The notes: a model not told the origin generated them from the letters alone. A stretch of 28,222 bases of DNA from Promethearchaeota archaeon (GCA_019057975.1 JAHLWJ010000016.1:1-28222); one strand, 5' to 3'; counted from the stretch's first letter, positions 1 to 6,757 are shown. Program-made: numbers and translations.

Positions 1-196
1 TTTTTTCAAACTCTAAAATCTCTTTTAAGTTATGAAGTGCTGTCGAATCTAACTCAACGGTGTTAAATCCTGCTGTAAAGATCTCTAATGCATGTAGGTG
101 TTTTACATCAACATACGGAAATACAACTAAATTCTTCTGTTGAAAAAATAAAATGTTTAAAAATTCCGGTCGAATAAAATCTGAGCCTGTATCCAT
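1..196 (-). CDS. Unknown protein, N-terminal part only (runs off the window edge)
   Basis: A reading frame of 65 codons starts with ATG at 196 and continues through the left edge, so only the N-terminus is present. The start is well supported: the minus strand carries GGTGAT at 205-200, a typical archaeal ribosome binding site four bases before ATG. The protein begins MDTGSDFIRPEFLNILF and includes VVFPYVDVKHLHALEIF; I recognise no domain. It lies 35 bases downstream of the small GTPase gene on the same strand, so the two are probably co-transcribed and this may be a GTPase partner, but that is only inferred from position. Confidence 0.6.
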   Translation of the reverse strand, partial: MDTGSDFIRPEFLNILFFQQKNLVVFPYVDVKHLHALEIFTAGFNTVELDSTALHNLKEILEFEK

Positions 197-231
197 TCTA
201 TCACCTTTTCACTACTATTTTTTAAAGCCAA

Positions 232-807
232 TTACTCCTTAAAATAATTAAAAATAACTTGAAGTATGAGATCTTTAAAACACTGCACAACATTTTTACC
301 TTGTAAGGCCTCAGCGGGATACACTATATACATTCCATCTGGATATTTTTCTTGTAAAGGAAGCCCTAAATGAAGTTTAAACTCCTTAACTGATACGGCA
401 TTTTTTAGATCTTGTTTATTTAGCTGAATCAAATAAGGAATATCGCTCGGTTTGGCAAAACTTACCAGCTCTCTGAAACTTCTTTTATTTTGTTCCCACT
501 TCTCAGGATCAGAATCGCCTACAAAAACGATTCCATCGGCACCGTCTAATACATATTCACGAGTAGAAAGAAATCGTTCCTGACCGGTACATGTAACCAC
601 ATGACAAATAATATTGAATTTAATGTCTCGGAAAGTAAATTTAAATAGTAAATACAACGAATCTTCCCATAGGGTTCTACCATCAGTTGTCTCAATAGAA
701 TAGCCACGGGTTAATTTAAGCAAGTCAAACTTTTCTCTGAGCCTAAAGAAATTTGTGGTCTTTCCACTTTCACCTGGACCCCAGTACACAATTTTGAATT
801 GAATCAT
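232..807 (-). CDS. MglA/Arf-like small GTPase
   Basis: A 191-residue Ras-superfamily GTPase of the MglA/Arf-like type. Visible motifs are G1 GPGESGKTT at residues 10-18, G3 TGQERF at 74-79, G4 NKQD at 130-133 and a G5-like PAEALQGKNV near 164-173. The opening IVYWGPGESGKTTNF is very close to the MglA pattern (YYGPG..GKTTN). Length is normal for a single-domain GTPase, and there is no signal peptide or lipid-anchoring cysteine at the C-terminus. Such GTPases act as nucleotide-dependent switches in cytoplasmic polarity or trafficking modules and are expanded in Asgard archaea (established knowledge). Its actual partner is unknown; the downstream gene at the window edge is a candidate. No strong ribosome binding site is visible before ATG at 807. 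Confidence 0.85.
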   Translation of the reverse strand: MIQFKIVYWGPGESGKTTNFFRLREKFDLLKLTRGYSIETTDGRTLWEDSLYLLFKFTFRDIKFNIICHVVTCTGQERFLSTREYVLDGADGIVFVGDSDPEKWEQNKRSFRELVSFAKPSDIPYLIQLNKQDLKNAVSVKEFKLHLGLPLQEKYPDGMYIVYPAEALQGKNVVQCFKDLILQVIFNYFKE

Positions 808-895
808 ATTTTCTGAATCATCAAAATTGAATTGTATATATACTTATAATTTAGCTGAATTCTTTCCCAATATTATATTTCTGACATCAAGGTAT

Positions 896-942
896 ATAAG
901 TATATAAATATTATATAAATTAAAAAATCTGAATAGGAGGAG
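896..942 (+). promoter_or_regulatory. Promoter and ribosome binding site of the 92-residue protein gene
   Basis: The stretch holds TATA-like sequence (TATATAAATA at 901-910) followed about 25-30 bases later by AGGAGGA at 935-941, seven bases before the ATG at 948. This is the strongest Shine-Dalgarno sequence in the left part of the window, implying an efficiently translated short transcript. Confidence 0.5.
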
Positions 943-947
943 AAAAA

Positions 948-1226
948 ATGGCAAATGAGCTTGAGTTAAAAAAAGTCTCTATTAGTGAAGTTGAGTTAAA
1001 TGCTAAAAGTGGTCTTAGAGCGGGTTCAACCACAGACATACAGTCAAGATATCAACCCTACAAGACAAAATACAGAGGGATAATGTATTATGCCTCAACA
1101 CAAAATATGGAAGGAGCAGAGAATAAATTACTAAGTAATTTTAGACTTCCAGATAACGACCAACGAGAAAGTAATTCTCCCGCAGCACCAGGTTTCGTCT
1201 ATGTGATCAAAGGAACAAAAATTTAA
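948..1226 (+). CDS. Small unknown protein (92 residues)
   Basis: A 92-residue protein with a very strong ribosome binding site (AGGAGGA) and an archaeal TATA box in front. The N-terminus is lysine/glutamate-rich. The C-terminal half contains GIMYYASTQNMEGAENKLL and, near the end, PGFVYVIKG. The latter resembles the opening of GIY-YIG-type folds and the AENKLL piece resembles a late helix of T5orf172-like GIY-YIG proteins, but the order is wrong and no catalytic set is visible, so I assign no function. It is monocistronic: the upstream GTPase gene is divergent and the downstream membrane-protein frame appears decayed. Two tandem SESN-like polar stretches suggest a soluble protein. The gene itself is well supported by its translation signals. 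Confidence 0.65.
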   Translation: MANELELKKVSISEVELNAKSGLRAGSTTDIQSRYQPYKTKYRGIMYYASTQNMEGAENKLLSNFRLPDNDQRESNSPAAPGFVYVIKGTKI

Positions 1227-1285
1227 AAAAAAGATACTTTCATTCGTGAAAAGGACATTTCATTATATTATAATTTTTGATTTAA

Positions 1286-1822
1286 AATCAGGAGTCTCAA
1301 TCCATTCTCCACAATTTTTTAATAACTACTACTGATTGGATTATAGGTGGAAGTGCACTAAGTGTATTAATTTTTTGTTTTTTGTTTGGTTTATTAAGTA
1401 TCTATCATGCAAAAAAATTAGAAGCAAAACTCTTATATTTTGCTGGAATGATGGTCTTTTTTACCGGTGGTTTTTATTTAGGAGCAAGTATAGATTTCTT
1501 AACAGTACTTTTGACAGAGAATAATATACCTAATGAAAACGGATTACATGGAATTCTAAGTTTCATGTGGGTTGCCCCTGCTGTAATTACTGCTATGTAT
1601 CTTGGTTCATATCTTATTATTCCAAGTAAAAAATGGTATATTGTAAGGCTCTATTTAACGTTAGCAGTAGTATTTGAATTTTTTCTATTTATTGATCCTC
1701 TTAGCGCGTTTAATTTCGAAATTCCTCCAGGATTCTTTTATCATATTTATGCTCTTCCCAAAAATCGTCAGCTGATTTATTTAAAAAGTTATAATCATTT
1801 GCATCTAAATGCATTGTATTGA
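1286..1822 (+). pseudogene. Decayed integral membrane protein gene
   Basis: The frame is open from 1286 to 1822 and encodes a hydrophobic, multi-spanning protein: segments around IIGGSALSVLIFCFLFGLL, AKLLYFAGMMVFFTGGFYLG, MWVAPAVITAMYLGSYLII and LYLTLAVVFEFFLFI read as at least four membrane helices. There is no ATG or GTG at the 5' end; the only usable start is a TTG at 1382, which would cut the first helix. After about position 1725 the reading turns into the exact antisense of the neighbouring minus-strand gene (ending 1710), so the last ~30 residues are probably not original sequence. I read this as a gene that lost its start and its 3' part. A functional gene using TTG at 1382 is the alternative. 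Confidence 0.5.
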
Positions 1823-2429
1823 TTAAAAATTGTAAAATATTACAAAAGTGTTTAAAATTTTGAACCTCTAAAGGAATAATTTCAAAAATTTTTTCTTTCA
1901 ATTCTCTTTTGCAGAAATTCGAAGAATCAGTAAATCCCGTATCGAATTTTTCAATAATTTCCAATAAAGAATTTTCTATATTTGGATATTCACCAAAAAT
2001 CTGAGAGCTAATTAATTCTAATCCAGAATATTCTCCTGAATATTCAATATATTTTCCATTCTTTAAATCAACATATCTAAACGATAGAAATATTGTTTCA
2101 TCATGAGTATAATTTCTTCTTTTCGTAATTAAATTGTGAATTAGATGCCCTAAAATAGAAAGTCCAAATCCTAAAAATAAACCTAAATAAAGAGAGATAG
2201 AGTCATAAGTTAATCGAACATATCTCTCTCGTTGAACTAAAATTCTTGCCGTTATTCCACCGATTTCATCCTGATCTTTAAAAAGATTAATAGCATCTGC
2301 CATGTATATAGGTTGATCTTCACGAAATTTAATTGGAGCGATATAAAGAATATCTTCTTCTATTTTATAATTACTCAAATTATAGTTTAATTTATCCTCT
2401 GTGAATTCTTTAATTGAAATTTCAACCAT
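1710..2429 (-). CDS. Unknown single-pass membrane protein
   Basis: A 239-residue protein starting at ATG 2429. Residues 77-101 (SISLYLGLFLGFGLSILGHLIHNLI) form one clear transmembrane helix, followed by a basic KRR stop-transfer stretch. The ~75-residue N-terminal part contains ILYIAPIKF and repeated acidic positions. The ~135-residue C-terminal part is soluble and helical, and contains three cysteines at most, so no zinc site. I recognise no family. The gene stands alone: its 3' end overlaps the decayed membrane-protein frame on the opposite strand by over 100 bases, suggesting the two were juxtaposed by rearrangement. No clear ribosome binding site is visible upstream. Confidence 0.55.
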   Translation of the reverse strand: MVEISIKEFTEDKLNYNLSNYKIEEDILYIAPIKFREDQPIYMADAINLFKDQDEIGGITARILVQRERYVRLTYDSISLYLGLFLGFGLSILGHLIHNLITKRRNYTHDETIFLSFRYVDLKNGKYIEYSGEYSGLELISSQIFGEYPNIENSLLEIIEKFDTGFTDSSNFCKRELKEKIFEIIPLEVQNFKHFCNILQFLINTMHLDANDYNFLNKSADDFWEEHKYDKRILEEFRN

Positions 2430-2583
2430 AATAATACTTTAGTATGCTCTGTATAAAAATAAATTGTTCTCTTAAATCAGGATATAATAATTTTTAATCT
2501 TATTTTTAACAATTAAATATTACACAATTTATATAAAAAAAAAAATAGGAAGAGATAAAAGAAAATAATCTCCTTAGAATAAT

Positions 2584-2649
2584 TTATTTATTTGCTCTGT
2601 TTTTATTAGCAGCCCGTTGTGCTCTTGCCTTAAATTTGCGAAATTTAAG
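2584..2649 (-). pseudogene. Possible remnant of a lysine/arginine/alanine-rich protein tail
   Basis: On the minus strand 21 codons between two stops read LKFRKFKARAQRAANKNRANK, split here only for description: LKFRKFKARA then QRAANKNRANK. The composition is unlike translated noise in such AT-rich DNA (GC-richer codons for A, R and Q), and looks like the basic C-terminal tail of a lost gene. No start codon is available. Confidence is low; it may be chance. Confidence 0.2.
2629..2649. repeat. Perfect inverted repeat
   Basis: Nine-base arms CTTAAATTT and AAATTTAAG flank a GCG centre. It lies in the intergenic region 2430-2695, downstream of the HEPN gene (minus strand). It could be a hairpin or protein-binding site. 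Only A/T arms make chance more likely than for GC-rich palindromes. Confidence 0.5.
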
Positions 2650-2695
2650 TTAAAAATCTGTTAGGAGAATTTGAAAGTTATCAATCTTTTTAAAT

Positions 2696-3250
2696 TTAAT
2701 AAATGATTTGTTCAAGTACTGTCTTCAAAATTGAGTTACTCGATTTTATTAACATTTTATCCCTTTCAAATTGGTCTCCATCTAAGATTAGTTTATTTCC
2801 ATGAAAGAGATTACATCGTACTTGATAAATTATTATTAAAACTGCCTCAAATGGTTCATAAATATAATCTGTCAGCTCTATCCCTTCGCATTTACTTTTC
2901 TTTTCTCCTCGGCAATTTTCGCACCCATCTACAATTTCTAACTTCTCCCTTAATTGCATCGAAGCAGTTTTAATATAACTTGAAGGTACAGAAATCGAGC
3001 TTCCATTTCCTACACACTCATTTTTTATAAGTTTTATTATATGGTTTCTCTTATTCATTAACTTATCAAAAAGATTTTTATCACATTTCCCAAGTTTTAA
3101 GATTCTCTTATATTCTTTTTTCAGTTCCGGATATTTAGCATTATAATACAAATTCAATAAAATCCATTGTAGGAAAAACTTCTTATAATTCCTAGGAACG
3201 ATCCTGGGTCGTCTTATCCAATCCTTAATAGTTTTTTTAATATCTTCCAT
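2696..3250 (-). CDS. HEPN-domain protein, probable RNase-type
   Basis: A 184-residue all-helical protein starting at ATG 3250. The C-terminal helix carries YQVRCNLFHGNK, with R145 and H150 forming the R-x4-H motif of HEPN domains. The surrounding pattern (VR.NLFHG.K) is that seen in Apea-like/MAE-type HEPN families, many of which are metal-independent RNases in toxin-antitoxin, abortive-infection and CRISPR-ancillary proteins (established). A cysteine group C110-x2-C113-x7-C121 lies in an insert and may bind zinc. No nucleotidyltransferase (MNT) antitoxin gene is adjacent, so it is a solo HEPN here. A host-protective role is inference from family and from the defence-rich neighbourhood. Confidence 0.7.
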   Translation of the reverse strand: MEDIKKTIKDWIRRPRIVPRNYKKFFLQWILLNLYYNAKYPELKKEYKRILKLGKCDKNLFDKLMNKRNHIIKLIKNECVGNGSSISVPSSYIKTASMQLREKLEIVDGCENCRGEKKSKCEGIELTDYIYEPFEAVLIIIYQVRCNLFHGNKLILDGDQFERDKMLIKSSNSILKTVLEQIIY

Positions 3251-3407
3251 TATTTTTTGAGATATTTACCTCACCATCGAAAAGTCTAATTTTATTGAAA
3301 AAGCTTTTAAATTAAATCATTAGATCTTAAGAAAATTGGTATCCATAAAATTCTATAATATAATGTTGTCTTTTGAAAAATATTATATATATTCACTTAT
3401 TTAAAAC

Positions 3408-3530
3408 TTAAGCTATATTATTTAATAAATTTAAGATGTTTAATAAAAGCAAAATTATCAAGCAAATTAACCAAAGATATTGTTCACTCTCTTCTTTATT
3501 AATTTTCCATGCCATATTTATCCGCATCAT
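3408..3530 (-). CDS. Possible 40-residue single-TM protein
   Basis: A 41-codon frame (ATG at 3530, stop at 3408-3410) encodes a short polar N-terminus, MAWKINKEESEQ, followed by a strongly hydrophobic segment (LWLICLIILLLLNILNLL) that would be one transmembrane helix. It begins 12 bases after the stop of the truncated GTPase gene on the same strand, compatible with a polycistronic transcript. No good ribosome binding site is visible. Low-complexity AT-rich DNA readily makes such hydrophobic frames, so confidence is limited. Confidence 0.3.
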   Translation of the reverse strand: MMRINMAWKINKEESEQYLWLICLIILLLLNILNLLNNIA

Positions 3531-3542
3531 AAATGAGAAGAC

Positions 3543-3878
3543 TCAATTTTTGATATTTTCTTGAGTAAGCATTAAGTGAGTAAGCATATTGAAAGGTTTA
3601 TCGGCATTTTCTCCTATTAATGCAGATATTTCAATATATAATGAATTTAATTCTTTTGCTAATTTTTCACCCTCTTCTGGTTTTACCTTTCGTTTATCTA
3701 TTAAATCTACTTTATTTCCGACGATTATGAGAAGAATTTCTGGAGAATTTTTCTTTACTTTACTATAGAAATTTCTTATATTTTCAAATGTAGTACGGTT
3801 AGTTACATCAAAAACTAAGATGCCTGTTTCAACATTAGTTAAATATGATTTATTTTGACGAGATAAATCCCAAATCAC
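3543..3878 (-). pseudogene. Rab-like small GTPase lacking its P-loop
   Basis: The 111-residue product starts at a GTG (3878) and covers only the C-terminal half of a Ras/Rab-like GTPase: a G3-like strand IWDLSRQ (normal form WD..GQ, so the glycine is lost), GILVFDVTNRTTFENI, G4 GNKVDL and G5 EISALIGEN. G1 and G2 are absent. The same frame stays open a little further upstream and reads LLGVSDFPIFVIWDL, which looks like the switch I-to-switch II part of a GTPase, but it then meets the stop codon of the upstream gene at 3902-3904. The 5' half was therefore apparently deleted and replaced by the glycosylase-like gene. Without a P-loop it should not hydrolyse GTP. It is probably a pseudogene, or less likely a repurposed regulator. 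Confidence 0.65.
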
Positions 3879-3901
3879 AAAGATAGGAAAATCCGAGACA
3901 C

Positions 3902-4906
3902 CTAAAAGAGTTTTTCTCTAATTAAATCAGCCGTTAATTCTTTATAAATTTGTCGTTTACCATTTTGATTAGACATACGTCTATTCACGTAACTTTGATG
4001 ATAAATTGTCAAAAAATTAACCGTTAAGTCTACATCGTTAAACTGAATTATTCCATATTTTAAGTATTTAGAAAATTTAAATTCCTTGTATTTTTCATAA
4101 TAAGCAGATATGACTTCATTTTTTTCGCTAAAATTGTTTTTTCCTAATTCCGATCTAAGTTTATAATACGATTTAAGACCTTGAAAGATAATTATTTCAG
4201 GTCGGATGAGCTTAATTTCCTTTAAGAGGTTTTTCAAACAATTTTTAATGCAAGATTTCCATATTAAATTTCCTTTCTTTTTTTCCTCACTTCTATTATT
4301 ACATTTTACCAAATCAGTAATATAGATATCATTAATTATGGATTTTATATCTCTTGAAAAAAGCTCATTTAAATATTTCCATAATTGATTAATTAATCCT
4401 TTTTTGTATTTTTCTAATGAATCTAACCCCCAATTCCTTAAGAACCTTTTAACAATATCATCAGTTGCGAGTTGGGAAAAAAGCGAATCTGTATCTGCAT
4501 TATTTAAATCCCCTTCTTCATCAATATACAAGTTACTCAATCCAAAGCAAATATTTATATGTGTTATAATTGTTGGTCCTGCAGCTTCTCCGATTATCAT
4601 CAGTTTTTTTGCAGGAGTTTTTTTGTTAAAAGTTAACCCTTCGTGCCAACTGGGGAATTCCATTGGACGGTCAATAAAATTAATCTTATTTGTTTCGTAA
4701 ATATCAGAACATAAATTATTATCATTTGTACCCTTGCATCCCTTATTCTCTTCCACTTTTCGGTTATAAGAGAGAATAATTTTGATTAATTCATGTGGTT
4801 TTTTCATAATAAGGGAATTATTTTTACGTTCGGTCAAATTTGAGACAAGTCTTTTGCCATACATGTTGTTTAAAAGATTTTCGTATTCCTCAAGGCGTTC
4901 TTGCAC
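3902..4906 (-). CDS. Uracil-DNA glycosylase-superfamily protein
   Basis: About 334 residues with the two hallmark regions of the UDG superfamily: motif A-like MIIGEAAGP (about residues 104-111 from this start) and, near the C-terminus, motif B-like TIYHQSYVNRR with the histidine. Between them ITDLVKC and the stretch CLKNLLKEIKLIRPEIIIFQG follow the family-4-type core pattern. A long insert (roughly residues 120-195) and a cysteine pair (C-x8-C) near residue 57 differ from the usual family-4 iron-sulfur arrangement. I prefer the GTG at 4906 over that at 4915, because AGGTGAG sits properly spaced before 4906 and would overlap the other. It may be a base-excision enzyme or an inactive nucleic-acid-binding derivative; the motif A residues are atypical, so activity is uncertain. 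Confidence 0.6.
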   Translation of the reverse strand: MQERLEEYENLLNNMYGKRLVSNLTERKNNSLIMKKPHELIKIILSYNRKVEENKGCKGTNDNNLCSDIYETNKINFIDRPMEFPSWHEGLTFNKKTPAKKLMIIGEAAGPTIITHINICFGLSNLYIDEEGDLNNADTDSLFSQLATDDIVKRFLRNWGLDSLEKYKKGLINQLWKYLNELFSRDIKSIINDIYITDLVKCNNRSEEKKKGNLIWKSCIKNCLKNLLKEIKLIRPEIIIFQGLKSYYKLRSELGKNNFSEKNEVISAYYEKYKEFKFSKYLKYGIIQFNDVDLTVNFLTIYHQSYVNRRMSNQNGKRQIYKELTADLIREKLF

Positions 4907-4911
4907 AAATC

Positions 4912-5028
4912 TCACCTCTTTCGATAAGAAAATAAAATAATGTTTAATCTTAGGTGTTCCTTCAATGCTTCTAGGGGGTTTTGATCTTGATCATTATCTT
5001 GATCATCATTATCCTCTTTAGGTTCCAT
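4912..5028 (-). CDS. Possible 38-residue acidic leader peptide
   Basis: A 39-codon frame (ATG 5028, TGA 4912-4914) ends inside the AGGTGAG ribosome binding site of the glycosylase-like gene, which suggests translational coupling. The N-terminal half is Asp/Gln-rich (EDNDDQDNDQDQN). Neither a family nor a strong ribosome binding site is visible. The rest of the 4916-5179 gap shows nothing else. Confidence 0.3.
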   Translation of the reverse strand: MEPKEDNDDQDNDQDQNPLEALKEHLRLNIILFSYRKR

Positions 5029-5179
5029 ATCTTTTCTACGTCATACATTTTCATTTTTAGTTAAGAACCATATAATTTTACAATTATTTAATAGTTTTTT
5101 AATAATTCTGATTAAATAAAGAAAAGAGCTGATTATAGAGAAATCATTTTGGAACTAAAGGAATTGATAGCAATTTAAT

Positions 5180-5674
5180 TTAAATTACTAATTCAAGACC
5201 ACAGATATTACAGTTAACAATCATAGTTTTAAATTTTTCGTATTTACCACAGCCATTACAAGAGTTCTCATCCATCTTGACTAATCCACACTTATCTAAA
5301 GCTTTCCGTCTACAAATTTCTTTTTTCCATCCACATAATTCACATTCGTCATAAAAAGAGTTTAACTCTATATTACAGTTAGGACAAATAATTGGTTGTA
5401 TTTTTGGTTTATAAGGTTTATCTAAATTATTATCTTTTATTTTTTTTGGTTTTATATAAGGATTTAACGCTCTTTTTGGCTGGATTTGTTTGTATTCTTT
5501 AAGATATTGAAGATTCAACCCGCATTTTATACAAAACTTTAGATTTTGAATTTGTGGAATTTTACTTCTACACACTGGACAAAAAGACCAATCTTTTTTA
5601 TTTAATTCATCCTTATCTTGAAGATTAGAAAAGTTTTCTTCTTTAGTGGGATCTTGATCTTCTTTATCGTTCAT
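5180..5674 (-). CDS. Multi-zinc-ribbon protein
   Basis: A 164-residue protein with an acidic, disordered N-terminus (about 28 residues) followed by repeated zinc-ribbon knuckles: CPVC with CIKCG, a Lys/Pro-rich linker (residues ~66-92), CPNC with CELCG, and further CNGCG and CNICG pairs. The four CxxC-G knuckles after the first two indicate at least two, probably three, structural zinc sites. No enzyme domain is present, so it is likely a scaffold or nucleic-acid/protein-binding adaptor. Its start is 32 bases downstream of the CARF regulator stop on the same strand, so the two are probably co-transcribed and it could belong to the same regulatory unit. This functional link is inference. Confidence 0.65.
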   Translation of the reverse strand: MNDKEDQDPTKEENFSNLQDKDELNKKDWSFCPVCRSKIPQIQNLKFCIKCGLNLQYLKEYKQIQPKRALNPYIKPKKIKDNNLDKPYKPKIQPIICPNCNIELNSFYDECELCGWKKEICRRKALDKCGLVKMDENSCNGCGKYEKFKTMIVNCNICGLELVI

Positions 5675-5706
5675 TATTAAATTACAAGAATAAATTAAAT
5701 TTAATT

Positions 5707-6480
5707 CTATTTTTTAGAAAGTTTATGAAGAAAATATGCGATTCCTATATAGCTAATCTCGATTGTTTTCTCTTTCTTATCCTTAGGATTTGGATAAATA
5801 TTAAGGGCAGAGATTTTGCTTAATTTTTGAATAAATCCATTTACTGACCCTCTAGATAATGATTCATTTCGTTTTTTCTCTAATGCTTCTCTTAATTCTT
5901 CTAAGGATTTATATTTTTTTCGGTTGGATAATATTGAATTATCATTAAATGATAATTCTGGAGTTAAAAAATTTCTATAATCATTGTAATTATTGAAAAA
6001 TAATTCTAAAAATTCAAGTTGTTTATCTGTTAAAAGTTGAAAGGGAAAAGTTAGTAAATTCATATTGGAATATATTCCAACTTCTTTATTTCCTTCATAA
6101 ATAAAATCACCATGTATTACATTAATATTGGTAATTGAACATGCAATATAAAACCAAATATTCATATATCGAAGCCCTCCGGATATATTTACCGTAATAT
6201 TATCGAATCCTTGAAATTTTTGTTGACAAATAAGGTGGGTTAGCTCAGCTATAGGTTTAGTCTGAATATGAAAATCAAATTTTACATTTTGGACCGAAAC
6301 TTTACGATCTAAATAATATTTCATAAGTTCATTTAGAATTTTTTGAGCTTCAGGAGTACCTGAGAGTGGTCGTTTTTCTGTTATAAAGATGATTCTGTGG
6401 ATTACTTCTTTATCGATTGAAAGAATTAATTTTCTCAATGTATGACCGACTAAGATAATTTGGCAATATTTTTCATTCAT
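5707..6480 (-). CDS. csa3: CARF-winged-helix (Csa3-type) transcription regulator 1
   Basis: A 257-residue protein with an N-terminal CARF (Rossmann-like) domain and a C-terminal winged helix. CARF hallmarks are the first-strand loop IILVGHTLRKL (residues 8-18) and VNISGGLRYMNIW (97-109), the ligand-loop motif equivalent to NxTGG in Csa3/Csm6. Residues ~150-257 (LTDKQLEFLELFF ... RGSVNGFIQKL ... KTIEISYIGI) read as a winged helix with a basic wing. Csa3 proteins regulate cas genes and some bind cyclic oligoadenylates (established). It is divergent from nurA and strikingly similar to the paralogue at 15406-16212, with long shared blocks such as NISGGLRYM.IWFYIAC. A role at the TCAC-TTT-GTGA site at 6619-6629 is inferred. 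Type I-E systems make no cyclic oligoadenylate themselves, so its ligand source is unknown. Confidence 0.8.
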   Translation of the reverse strand: MNEKYCQIILVGHTLRKLILSIDKEVIHRIIFITEKRPLSGTPEAQKILNELMKYYLDRKVSVQNVKFDFHIQTKPIAELTHLICQQKFQGFDNITVNISGGLRYMNIWFYIACSITNINVIHGDFIYEGNKEVGIYSNMNLLTFPFQLLTDKQLEFLELFFNNYNDYRNFLTPELSFNDNSILSNRKKYKSLEELREALEKKRNESLSRGSVNGFIQKLSKISALNIYPNPKDKKEKTIEISYIGIAYFLHKLSKK

Positions 6481-6566
6481 AAAAAACAGAATTTTGTTTA
6501 TTCTTCAAAAAATTTAATTCATTCATTAAAATTATTATTTACTATTTAATAATACTTCTTTTAATG

Positions 6567-6578
6567 TATATATATTTT
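6567..6578 (-). promoter_or_regulatory. Candidate TATA box of regulator 1
   Basis: On the minus strand an AAAATATATATA tract sits about 90 bases before the ATG at 6480. It would place transcription start near 6546. Support is limited because the whole region is A/T-rich. Confidence 0.3.
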
Positions 6579-6595
6579 ATTCCATATATGTATAC

Positions 6596-6630
6596 GAAAA
6601 AGTATTTAAAGAAAGAATTCACTTTGTGAT
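6596..6630 (+). promoter_or_regulatory. nurA-operon promoter with palindromic operator
   Basis: The block consists of GAAAAAGTAT (BRE-like purines running into the TATA box), TTTAAA (6605-6610) and, 12 bases later, TTCACTTTGTGAT with the perfect inverted repeat TCAC-TTT-GTGA at 6619-6629. With archaeal spacing the transcription start should fall at about 6630, so the palindrome occupies roughly -11 to -1. The same block, with identical spacing and 29 of 35 positions equal, lies before cas3 at 16324-16358. Nothing else in the two intergenic regions is conserved to this degree. Binding between TATA and start would fit repression by a dimeric winged-helix regulator, with the adjacent CARF protein the obvious candidate. 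The site is seen; its ligand and sign of control are inferred. Confidence 0.75.
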
Positions 6631-6757
6631 ATGGTATTGTAAATATAAAAAAGGTAATTTTAATAAGAAAGATGGAAATCAGGATTTTACTTTTTTTATT
6701 GATGTAACAGACAATAATAAAATACTGCTCAGACAAAAACCAGATGTTCCAAGATAA
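6626..6757 (+). CDS. Possible 43-residue leader peptide of the nurA operon
   Basis: A GTG inside the palindromic operator opens a 44-codon frame (stop 6755-6757) reading IWYCKYKKGNFNKKDG then NQDFTFFIDVTDNNKILLRQKP. The residue mix looks protein-like, and the frame stays open back to 6530 without a stop, unusual in DNA this rich in A and T. No ribosome binding site exists, and the predicted transcription start (~6630) is within a few bases of the GTG, so it would need leaderless translation. It may equally be the tail of a lost gene or chance. The remaining gap to nurA (6758-6820) shows nothing recognisable. Confidence 0.25.
   Translation: MIWYCKYKKGNFNKKDGNQDFTFFIDVTDNNKILLRQKPDVPR

Noticed and set aside
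2605..2640. tRNA-like string (minus strand CGGGCTGCTAA, resembling a tRNA-Ser anticodon arm)
   Set aside because: No acceptor stem, D-arm or T-loop (TTCGA) at the right distances; the same bases read better as a coding remnant.
4404..4700. 98-codon plus-strand frame
   Set aside because: It is the antisense of the UDG-like gene, whose minus-strand product has recognisable motifs here.
6542..6736. 64-codon minus-strand hydrophobic frame
   Set aside because: It lies across the promoter/operator and reads as Ile/Lys/Tyr-rich noise of A/T-rich DNA, with no ribosome binding site.
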